From Glutamicibacter uratoxydans (GTDB lineage: Bacteria; Actinomycetota; Actinomycetes; Actinomycetales; Micrococcaceae), in the NCBI RefSeq assembly GCF_006539925.1, contig NZ_BJNY01000024.1, positions 1-48,882 on the forward strand: 48,882 nucleotides of DNA, read 5' to 3'. Shown piece after piece: positions 35,321 to 41,784 of this stretch (position 1 is the first letter of the stretch; each line of letters starts with the position of its first letter). A model generated the notes under the pieces. That model worked only from the letters and a program-made list of their open reading frames with translations, searched no databases and was not told the origin of the DNA. The position numbers and the translations under genes are program-made.

Positions 35321-35466
35321 ATCTAGAATTCCTAGTCATTGTCATTCTCAGAAGTATCCACTACTTCTACGGTTTCCGACTCCGATACATGCGAACGACG
35401 CCTGCCGGAATATCGGAAAGTCTCTTCTAGATTTTTGCTGTTTGGGCCTCACATTTGCCAAGGCAA

Positions 35467-35472
35467 TATGAT
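35467..35472 (+). promoter_or_regulatory. -10 element of the LuxR gene
   Basis: TATGAT matches the -10 consensus closely and lies 11 nt before the ATG at 35484. The -35 is weak (TTGGGC at 35442-35447, 19-bp spacer), which may mean that an activator is needed. Confidence 0.45.
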
Positions 35473-35483
35473 GGCACTACATC

Positions 35484-37079
35484 ATGCAGATTAGCCTATG
35501 CCAGCCAGGCCTACGGCTGGAATTCAGCATGAAGATTGGGGGCTTGGGGTTGGCAGTGAATCTGGTGGATATTCTTCAGAACCATATCGCAAATAAACAC
35601 TATGAGCTTCTCATCGACTTCGCCATTGAGAATTTCACCGAGCTTTTCAACAATTATCGAGTTCAGTTCGCGAGTCGAATCGGCGAGCTACCAGCCGACG
35701 TTCAAAGTTCACATCCCGAATTGGCAATACTCGCGGCTGCAGCCCACTCAATGCTTGAGCCCTACCGGCCCATCGATTTGGTTCAGACGCAGCACTCGTT
35801 GCAAAGAATTTCAGACGCCGCCAAGACCAGTGAAGATCCTTTTACCCAGTTTCGAGTTGCGGGCCTTCGCCTCGGTGCCTTGCGCATACTGATGCTTGTT
35901 GACCAGGCAGCGGAGGCCGCCCGCTTGTGGGAAGAAGTTGTAGATTCTCTGCCGCCAAACGTCATTCTGTCCAAGAAGAAGATGTTCTTCGTTTTTGCTG
36001 TTCAGTGTGTTGCTGCCTACACTCACGGTGGATACTTCAACGATGCTATCCGCGCCGCGCAGCGGTTGAATCAAGATGACAATCAGCTACGTCACTTGCA
36101 TGTCCGGTCGCTGGTCAGCCTGTCCTACGCGCTCAATGGTGACGTCAATTCAGCAAGAAAGCTGACCAATAGCTTTGATGACGGCAGGCTGCCCGAAGCA
36201 TGGGACAGCGCTTACAACGCAATTGGCTACCACCTTGCCAGGGCACTGATTTCCGTCGAAGATGCCCGACCGCACGATGCGCTGGCACGGCTGGACGAGC
36301 TCGACAGATTCTTCCACGTTGTAGACCATTGGGCGTTCATCCTGATAGTCCGTGCACGTGCCCTGATCTACTTAGGCACCCCTGCAGTTGCTGCCGACGA
36401 AATCCATAAACTAATGTTGCAGAGTGCCGGCCGCAGGGCGGGCAAATCAACTTTCGATCTACTCTATGCGGCTTATCTGGATCTACTTCAGACAGCTGGA
36501 CTCTACCAACGGGTCACACGGATGAAAGAATATGTCCAAGAACGTCTTGCAGCCTTTCAATTGGCCGAAGCCCGCGCTGTAATGAACACTGATGAGTCGC
36601 AAGCACTCACCCTCACCAGAGAAATTTTGGACTCGGACGCAAGTTTGCGGCATCACGCCGAGAGCCTGCTGGTGCAGGCAATTGCATTCCAGCGCCTCGA
36701 TCTTCCGGATCTTGCAGAAGATGCGGCCGAGAAGCTTGCAGCTTCTGTTGAGCGAAATGGAATTCCATCAGTGCTCACCTACGCGCCTAGACCTGAAGTG
36801 TTGTTTCTGCTTCAGCGCCGGGCGCCGCAATTGGTTGAGTTGGTCAAGGATTTTCCATATGGTCCGGACGATAGCATCAGGTCCAAGGTCATTTTGACTG
36901 AAACCCAACTAAGAATTTTGGCGCAGCTGGTGTCTCATGCCAGTGTGCCGAAGTTGGCAGAGTCGATGTTCATTTCCCCGAACACCGCTAAGACGCACCT
37001 GCGAAATATCTATCTTAAGCTTGGCGTCAACAACCGGGCAGATGCTGTCCAGGCTGCGCTGCGGTTGGGGTTGATTTGA
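35484..37079 (+). CDS. LuxR C-terminal helix-turn-helix regulator, MalT-like without ATPase domain
   Basis: 531 aa (or 516 from ATG 35529, which has TGGAA upstream). Most of the protein (about 40-460) is a long all-helical region with TPR-like hairpins, as in the C-terminal part of MalT/LAL regulators, but no Walker A or B ATPase is present. The last 60 residues form the LuxR DNA-binding domain: LTETQLRILAQLVSHASVPKLAESMFISPNTAKTHLRNIYLKLGVNNRADAVQAALRLG. The classical EREVL of LuxR is replaced by TETQLRIL. GC and codon use are lower than for neighbouring operons. The target is unknown; the downstream membrane gene is a candidate. Confidence 0.85.
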   Translation: MQISLCQPGLRLEFSMKIGGLGLAVNLVDILQNHIANKHYELLIDFAIENFTELFNNYRVQFASRIGELPADVQSSHPELAILAAAAHSMLEPYRPIDLVQTQHSLQRISDAAKTSEDPFTQFRVAGLRLGALRILMLVDQAAEAARLWEEVVDSLPPNVILSKKKMFFVFAVQCVAAYTHGGYFNDAIRAAQRLNQDDNQLRHLHVRSLVSLSYALNGDVNSARKLTNSFDDGRLPEAWDSAYNAIGYHLARALISVEDARPHDALARLDELDRFFHVVDHWAFILIVRARALIYLGTPAVAADEIHKLMLQSAGRRAGKSTFDLLYAAYLDLLQTAGLYQRVTRMKEYVQERLAAFQLAEARAVMNTDESQALTLTREILDSDASLRHHAESLLVQAIAFQRLDLPDLAEDAAEKLAASVERNGIPSVLTYAPRPEVLFLLQRRAPQLVELVKDFPYGPDDSIRSKVILTETQLRILAQLVSHASVPKLAESMFISPNTAKTHLRNIYLKLGVNNRADAVQAALRLGLI

Positions 37080-37107
37080 TAACAGAAACCAGCCGTTGTC
37101 GAAGAAC

Positions 37108-37148
37108 GTGAGAAGCGACCTTCCCCCATGTACAAGATCGCTTCTCAC
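37108..37148. terminator. Hairpin after the LuxR gene
   Basis: GTGAGAAGCGA (37108-37118) pairs perfectly with TCGCTTCTCAC (37138-37148) around a 19-nt loop, 28 bp after the LuxR stop. No T-tract follows, so it is a 3'-end hairpin and not a classical terminator. Confidence 0.6.
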
Positions 37149-37500
37149 CGGAGCAGTTGCCCGAACCAAGACGAGCGGCTGCCGGTGGTATCAGATTCAT
37201 GGAGCTTTGCTGTTTATACGAGTGACAGCATTCCCATGGCCATTGCTTCAGCCAGGCTTTATGACGGTTCCTCTTGTCTTCCCCAAGATCCAAGGTGAAT
37301 CCGAAAGTAGCCTGATGAAACTCCAAGCTCTGATTTCTAGTACCTTCAACCATTGTCAGGCAGGATTCCTCTTGGAATAAGCGGTTTCGCTCTGTACGAC
37401 GAATTTGCTCTCGAACTTCACCTTTACATTTCACCCTGCTCAATGGACAGCTCAGTTATTCACTCCCGAGTCGTCGACGAAACATGATGCGTCGGACAAA
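37149..37500. other. Intergenic region between LuxR and membrane acyltransferase genes
   Basis: Roughly 350 bp of lower GC. A 56-codon plus-strand frame (37128-37298) starts inside the hairpin loop and includes protein-like VVSDSWSFAVYTSD, but it has no ribosome-binding site and no recognised family. A 138-codon minus-strand frame also crosses it. I support neither as a gene; it could be a decayed gene. Confidence 0.45.
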
Positions 37501-37512
37501 CGCCATGCATCC

Positions 37513-37518
37513 TATACT
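37513..37518 (+). promoter_or_regulatory. -10 element, leaderless start of the membrane protein gene
   Basis: TATACT lies 8 nt before the ATG at 37527, and there is no ribosome-binding site. This supports a leaderless mRNA and fixes the start codon two codons after the in-frame TTG at 37521. No good -35 is seen. Confidence 0.5.
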
Positions 37519-37526
37519 CATTGCTT

Positions 37527-38684
37527 ATGAGCACCGGAACTTTTCCTTCCAGACCCTCTCGCTACGTAGTTGTCGATACACTGCGCGGTGTGGCGATCCT
37601 TGGGATGATCTGGGCCCATGTTCGTGGCATTGCTCCGCAGATGCTACCGGAAGCGATCATGGGCGGCTTCTCGCAAATGAGCGGTGCTGCAACGCCGCTG
37701 TTCATGCTCGTGGCCGGCACCACCATTGCGATCCTTACCCAGCGAAAAATGGACAGCACCCAACGGCGGCATTTCCGGCTTGAGTATTTCCTGCGAGGAG
37801 TCGGACTGGTCCTAATCGGTTTGGCATTGCTGCCGTGGGACAACCGGGTAGATATTGTGCTCTCCTACCTGGGCATTACGTTCATTCTTGCGGTGCCGTT
37901 TCTCTTCGCCAGTTCGAAAGCCCTGTGTGTAGCGGCCTCAGCAGTATTTTTAGCTTCACCGCTGCTGGCACGATCCGTTGGCCAACTGATCCTGAATTCT
38001 CCAGATCTCCGTTTTCCTCAAGTTACCTACAGCCCGCTCGGCATGCTTATCCAGTGGACTTTCACCGGGCATTCGTATCACGCGACGTGGCTGCTTCCAT
38101 TCCTTCTGCTCGGCCTCGTTCTGGGCCGCTTGCTGTTGTCTAAGAAATTGCCCGCGACAACCATCTGCATTGCCGGGCTGCTCGTTACCGCTGTGGTCTA
38201 CATATTCTTTGTTCGTCAAGGACAGGACAACGGCACCTACACACGCGGCGGCTACGCGGAAATGACCTATGACCTGGCACGAGCCTTGTTCGTTTACGGG
38301 GCGCTCATCTGGCTCGCTTCAGTAAAGAATTCTAAGATTCACAACTGGCTTCCGAAGGTCTTCATGCCAGTATCATTGGCCGGCAGGGTGCCGCTCACGC
38401 TGTATGTAGGGCATGTGCTGCTCCTGTTCACCTTTGAGACCAATCATTGGACGCTCGTTGGACCGCAGGGCCTATGGCCGTTGATTGTCTTTGGCGTGTG
38501 TATTGGTTTTGCGGTGCTGTGGGGTCTCACCCTCGGCGTAGGTCCTGTCGAACGGTTCCTCGGAGTGTTCTCACTGCGGCACAAACTCCGCTGGGCTTTC
38601 ACTGCCCAGCCGGCAACTCTCGCAGAGTTCGGCTTTTCAAAACGACATGACGAGAATGCAGCCGCTACAACTACTCCTTCTTAG
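37527..38684 (+). CDS. Polytopic membrane protein, HGSNAT/DUF418-like acyltransferase
   Basis: 385 aa with about ten hydrophobic helices. The N-terminal R-Y-V-V-V-D-T-L-R-G-V-A-I-L-G-M-I-W-A-H segment is the signature of the heparan-alpha-glucosaminide N-acetyltransferase-like/DUF1624 group, whose histidine in the first helix (about residue 31) is thought to relay acyl groups. The C-terminal half (LARALFVYGALIWLA, SLAGRVPLTLYVGHVLLLF) is DUF418/YeiB-like. Members probably transfer acetyl groups across the membrane to sugars or cell-wall polymers. The gene is alone between a LuxR gene and a terminator hairpin; a functional link to the LuxR protein is possible. The tail after residue 360 is polar. 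Confidence 0.8.
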   Translation: MSTGTFPSRPSRYVVVDTLRGVAILGMIWAHVRGIAPQMLPEAIMGGFSQMSGAATPLFMLVAGTTIAILTQRKMDSTQRRHFRLEYFLRGVGLVLIGLALLPWDNRVDIVLSYLGITFILAVPFLFASSKALCVAASAVFLASPLLARSVGQLILNSPDLRFPQVTYSPLGMLIQWTFTGHSYHATWLLPFLLLGLVLGRLLLSKKLPATTICIAGLLVTAVVYIFFVRQGQDNGTYTRGGYAEMTYDLARALFVYGALIWLASVKNSKIHNWLPKVFMPVSLAGRVPLTLYVGHVLLLFTFETNHWTLVGPQGLWPLIVFGVCIGFAVLWGLTLGVGPVERFLGVFSLRHKLRWAFTAQPATLAEFGFSKRHDENAAATTTPS

Positions 38685-38714
38685 GCAAGCAAGCACTAGG
38701 TTGGTCAATAGAAA

Positions 38715-38756
38715 TGGACCCAGTGTCTCACCTTTGCAGGTGAAGCACTGAGTCCA
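38715..38756. terminator. Bidirectional terminator hairpin
   Basis: TGGACccAGTGtcTCACC / GGTGAagCACTgaGTCCA: three paired blocks separated by small internal loops, with a 6-nt loop, between convergent genes. T-rich sequence follows on the plus strand (ATTTCTTAC). Confidence 0.7.
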
Positions 38757-38800
38757 ATTTCTTACGTCATGACACTGCAGGACGGTTCTAGACAAGTTGA

Positions 38801-39001
38801 CTAGGCGTCGGTGTCGTTTCCGCCTTTGAGATCATTGACTTTGTCGGTGATCTTTTCCTGCGCATCAGCCGCGAACTCTTTAACGTTTTCCGTAGCGTCA
38901 GCGGCAAATTCCTTGACGTTCTCAGTGGCGTCTTCCGCGAAGTCCTTCACGTTCTCTACTGCTTCGCCCAGCTTCTTCTTTGCGTCATCCAAAAAACCCA
39001 T
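38801..39001 (-). CDS. Small hendecad-repeat (LEA/MT0933 antitoxin-like) protein
   Basis: 66-aa, highly charged, helix-forming cytoplasmic protein. The N-terminus MGFLDDAKKKLGE resembles the small actinobacterial MT0933/Rv0909-like proteins and CsbD-like stress proteins. Residues 15-47 are three consecutive 11-residue units (VENVKDFAEDA, TENVKEFAADA, TENVKEFAADA), the spacing of group 3 late-embryogenesis-abundant and apolipoprotein helices. The ATG at 39001 has a strong AAAGGAG upstream; the frame is open further but without support. No toxin gene is adjacent, so I favour a stress-protective or membrane-binding amphipathic helix over an antitoxin role. DoxX follows the same strand upstream with 98 bp between. 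Confidence 0.75.
   Translation of the reverse strand: MGFLDDAKKKLGEAVENVKDFAEDATENVKEFAADATENVKEFAADAQEKITDKVNDLKGGNDTDA
38861..38959 (-). repeat. Three tandem 33-bp coding repeats
   Basis: The DNA under residues 15-47 of the small protein is a 33-bp unit repeated three times. The second and third units encode identical 11-mers (TENVKEFAADA); the first differs at three residues. The unit can change number by slippage without breaking the frame. Confidence 0.75.
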
Positions 39002-39099
39002 AGAGCACTCCTTTAGCAAGCCTTTCCGGTGGGAACTACCTAGCGCAGGTAGTCTCAAGAACAATGTATGTTCCGAGACTTCCCTACTCAAGACTTTGT

Positions 39100-39531
39100 T
39101 TACTTTTTCTTTTTGGATTTCTTGGCCGCCTTGTGGCCGAAGATCAGCGCCACGGCAATACCAGCGAGCCAAACGTCCTTGGCAAGTGCGGTGCCGTCCT
39201 GCGTTGGCCGGACACCATCTGATTCAGTCATGCCAGGGGTGCGCAGGTAGGCCGCCAACAGCGACCCGGAGAAGACACCAAGACCCAGTCCTGCGAGGCG
39301 CGAAGGAATCAGCGGCAGCAGCAGAGCGCTACCTAGTGAGATCTCTCCGACGGAGAGCATCTTGCCGAAGGTTGCCGGTTCGATTTCGCCCAGCTGCGGA
39401 ATGCCGTTGGAGGCCATCTGCTGCAGGCCTGCCGCGCTGGCCTCATCCAGCCGCAGCTTGTTGATTCCGCTGTTCAGAATGAACGCGCCACTGACCAAAC
39501 GTAGCGCGGCGTTTGCGATCGAGATTCCCAT
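39100..39531 (-). CDS. DoxX-family membrane protein
   Basis: 143-aa membrane protein with four hydrophobic helices. The pattern ALRLVSGAFILNSGINKL in helix 1 and GEISLGSALLLPLIPSRLAGLGLGVFSGSLLAAYLRTPG in the middle is typical of DoxX/YqjF-like proteins. The C-terminus is a lysine-rich tail (HKAAKKSKKKK), suggesting that it faces the cytoplasm. DoxX proteins have been linked to thiol or oxidative stress at the membrane, partly through SseA and SodA in mycobacteria, but this is knowledge of the family, not shown here. Start ATG 39531 has AGAGG and GGGAG upstream. It is divergent from a TetR gene. Confidence 0.85.
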   Translation of the reverse strand: MGISIANAALRLVSGAFILNSGINKLRLDEASAAGLQQMASNGIPQLGEIEPATFGKMLSVGEISLGSALLLPLIPSRLAGLGLGVFSGSLLAAYLRTPGMTESDGVRPTQDGTALAKDVWLAGIAVALIFGHKAAKKSKKKK

Positions 39532-39678
39532 GGGCTCCCATTCCTCTAATTTCGATGAATACGAGAGGGCCCATCAGCGGGCCTTCTTGCTGATCAGCGT
39601 AGTCACCCTGCTGGACCTGCACAATGATTTGGGGTGCGTATTCAGCCAAGGGCAAGAAACCACGTGCGGTAATCATGC

Positions 39679-39684
39679 TAAATT
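39679..39684 (+). promoter_or_regulatory. -10 element, leaderless start of the TetR gene
   Basis: TAAATT lies 8 nt before the ATG at 39693. There is no ribosome-binding site and no clear -35. ATCATG occurs on both sides of the element (39672-39677 and 39690-39695), so a repressor site may overlap. Confidence 0.4.
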
Positions 39685-39692
39685 TTTGAATC

Positions 39693-40382
39693 ATGATCCC
39701 TGCTTCTGCTGTACCTTCCACCGCCCTCGACCTGTTGATTACGCAGGGCTTCGATGCCACCAGCGTTGACGAGCTGGCGGCCGCCGCAGGGATCTCCCGC
39801 TCAACCTTCTTTAGGCGTTTTGGGTCAAAAGAAAACATGGTCTTCGCCGATCAGGAAATGATCATCACCCATGTTCAGACCACTCTTGCGGCTTCTTCCG
39901 TTGACGCGATTCAGACGCTGATCGATGCGGCCCATGTAGTGTTTGATCAGTACACCGCAAACCCAGAAGCGGCTCAGCTGCGCCACAAGCTGCTCTCTTC
40001 AGTGCCTTCCCTGAGGGAGAGGGAGTTGGTCTCCACGCACAGATACGAGAAGGCGTTCTTTGATTTCCTCTCGCGCCGTGATCTGGTGACGACTCAGGCA
40101 AACCGTGCGTTGGGCCTTGGGCTCTGTGCAGGACTGGTGGCGATCCACAACGACCACCTGCGCATGTGGCTGCGGGATGCCCAGAGCACCGACCGCACCA
40201 AGCTGGCCCATGACGTGTCCTTGTTCCTGACTCGCTTCTCCGACCTCTTGCAGCCTGACGCGCAGCACCCTGCACCGGTGAGCGCCGCGCCGAGCATTGT
40301 GGTTTCGGTACTCTCCCCCGGAGCTGACGAGCAGTCGATTCTTGACGCCGTCTCCGCGGCGCTCAAACAGCAGCAGGGATAG
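39693..40382 (+). CDS. TetR/AcrR-family transcriptional regulator
   Basis: 229-aa regulator. The N-terminal helix-turn-helix is clear: TALDLLITQGFDATSVDELAAAAGISRSTFFRRFGSKENMV, with the family's STFFRRFGSKE recognition helix. The ligand-binding domain follows (residues about 55-215) with no close match to a named class. The start at ATG 39693 leaves only a short N-terminal arm and fits a leaderless mRNA. It lies upstream of an acyl-CoA dehydrogenase gene in the same direction (102 bp gap with its own promoter) and divergent from DoxX, so either may be its target; the acyl-CoA dehydrogenase is the more usual pairing. Confidence 0.88.
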   Translation: MIPASAVPSTALDLLITQGFDATSVDELAAAAGISRSTFFRRFGSKENMVFADQEMIITHVQTTLAASSVDAIQTLIDAAHVVFDQYTANPEAAQLRHKLLSSVPSLRERELVSTHRYEKAFFDFLSRRDLVTTQANRALGLGLCAGLVAIHNDHLRMWLRDAQSTDRTKLAHDVSLFLTRFSDLLQPDAQHPAPVSAAPSIVVSVLSPGADEQSILDAVSAALKQQQG

Positions 40383-40400
40383 CCTGTCCGAATCACCAAA

Positions 40401-40442
40401 TGACACCTAGTACCTTGACATGACACTGCGTTCCATTAGGCT
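40401..40442 (+). promoter_or_regulatory. Promoter of the acyl-CoA dehydrogenase gene with direct repeats
   Basis: TTGACA (40415-40420), 16-bp spacer, TAGGCT (40437-40442). ATGACAC occurs at 40400-40406 and 40420-40426, a 20-bp direct repeat flanking the -35, and a candidate site for the upstream TetR protein. Confidence 0.6.
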
Positions 40443-40484
40443 TGGAGTGGAACACACCTCCCAGCCTTAATAAGGAGCACCCTA

Positions 40485-41717
40485 ATGACCGCGCAGCACA
40501 CCGGTTTTGATTTCCCCAACGGAGTAGTTGAGCCCGAATACGATCTGTGGGCTGGTGAGGTCAACACCGACCCAACCGGTGTGTTTGCCGACCTGAGTGA
40601 AGCAGATGCAGCATGGCGCTCCAAGGCACGCCGCTTCGTGCTGGAGGAAGTCAAGAAGGACATCCACGAGTACTGGGACAAGGCAGACTACCCGCTGCAT
40701 CTCGTCAAGAAGCTGGGCGATGCAGACCTGCTGCGCGACGGCCTGAATCTTGAGGGGTTCTCATCGATGAGCCCGCTGGCAGCCGGCCTGGTGAACATGG
40801 AGATGGCTCGCGGCGATGGTTCGGTGGCAACGATTATCGGCGTCCAGGCAGGCCTTGCAGTGCGTTCGGTGATGTACTGCGGTAGCGATGAGCAGATCGC
40901 CAAGTATGCCCTGCCGATGATTGCAGGCGAGCTTCCCGGCGCTTTCGCATTGACAGAGCCGACCCACGGTTCGGACTCGGTGTCCCTGGAAACCAGCGCC
41001 CGCAAGGTTGAAGGCGGCTACATCATCAATGGCGAGAAGAAGTGGATTGGCAACGGTTCGATTGGCGGCGTTTCGATCGTGTGGGCCCGCGATGAAGAGA
41101 ACAAGGTCCGCGGATTCATTGTTCACCAGGATGCCGAGGGCTACAACGCCACCACGATTGAGAACAAGCTGTCGCTGCGCGCCATTTGGCAGGCGCATAT
41201 CCGCTTGGAGAACGTGTTCGTTCCTGATGAGGACGTGATGCCGGAGGCCAAGAGCTTCAAGGATACTTCCCGAGTACTTTTCGCCACCCGCTTGGGTGTT
41301 GCTTGGTCTGCAGTGGGACACGCTACCGCCTGCTACGAGTCGGCAGTGAACTACGCAAAGCAGCGCGTGCAGTTCGGCCGCCCGCTGGCCGCCAGCCAGA
41401 TTGTCCAGGAGCGCCTGGCCCGCATGCAGTCGGAGCTTGCCACCATACAGGTTCTGACCATGCAGGCGACCAAGCGCGAAGCTTCCGGCGAGCTGACAGG
41501 ACCGCAGGCTTCCTTAGCCAAGTACACTGCGACCCGCACCGCCCGTTCGATTGCTTCCAATGCCCGCGACCTGCTGGGCGGCAACGGCATTCTGACCAGC
41601 AACCGCGTGGCACGCCACTTTGCTGATATCGAGGCGATCCACACCTACGAAGGCACCGAAACCGTCCAGGCGCTGATCATGGGCCGCGACATCACCGGAT
41701 TCTCTGCCTTCGCCTAG
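40485..41717 (+). CDS. Acyl-CoA dehydrogenase (glutaryl-CoA dehydrogenase-like)
   Basis: 410-aa flavoprotein dehydrogenase. The central FAD/substrate segment is FALTEPTHGSDSVSLETSARK, the WIGNG block follows, and the C-terminal part has QRVQFGRPLAASQIVQERLARM, ARDLLGGNGILTSNRVARHFADIEAIHTYEGTETVQALIMGRDITG. The catalytic base is Glu389 in T-Y-E-G-T, the position used by glutaryl-CoA and medium-chain enzymes. Overall it is closest in style to glutaryl-CoA dehydrogenases, but no other lysine/tryptophan degradation genes are nearby, so the substrate is uncertain. ATG 40485 has an AAGGAG site. It is monocistronic with a terminator directly after it. Confidence 0.9.
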   Translation: MTAQHTGFDFPNGVVEPEYDLWAGEVNTDPTGVFADLSEADAAWRSKARRFVLEEVKKDIHEYWDKADYPLHLVKKLGDADLLRDGLNLEGFSSMSPLAAGLVNMEMARGDGSVATIIGVQAGLAVRSVMYCGSDEQIAKYALPMIAGELPGAFALTEPTHGSDSVSLETSARKVEGGYIINGEKKWIGNGSIGGVSIVWARDEENKVRGFIVHQDAEGYNATTIENKLSLRAIWQAHIRLENVFVPDEDVMPEAKSFKDTSRVLFATRLGVAWSAVGHATACYESAVNYAKQRVQFGRPLAASQIVQERLARMQSELATIQVLTMQATKREASGELTGPQASLAKYTATRTARSIASNARDLLGGNGILTSNRVARHFADIEAIHTYEGTETVQALIMGRDITGFSAFA

Positions 41718-41738
41718 GGCATTTCCATATCAAGGTTT

Positions 41739-41765
41739 CGGGTCCCTGCCTTTGGCAGGGACCCG
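41739..41765. terminator. Bidirectional terminator
   Basis: CGGGTCCCTGCC-TTT-GGCAGGGACCCG, a perfect 12-bp stem, between the convergent acyl-CoA dehydrogenase and HrpB genes. Confidence 0.88.
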
Positions 41766-41784
41766 GCTCGCTTTAACTATCGTT

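Noticed and set aside
37128-37298. 56-codon plus-strand frame in the LuxR-acyltransferase gap
   Set aside because: Contains a protein-like stretch, but starts in a hairpin loop without a ribosome-binding site. Only a possible remnant.
37027-37443. 138-codon minus-strand frame after the LuxR gene
   Set aside because: Overlaps the LuxR 3' end, lacks a ribosome-binding site, and has no recognisable domain.
38801-39001. Toxin-antitoxin module at the hendecad-repeat protein
   Set aside because: The N-terminus is antitoxin-like, but no toxin-sized partner gene overlaps or abuts it; DoxX is a membrane protein.
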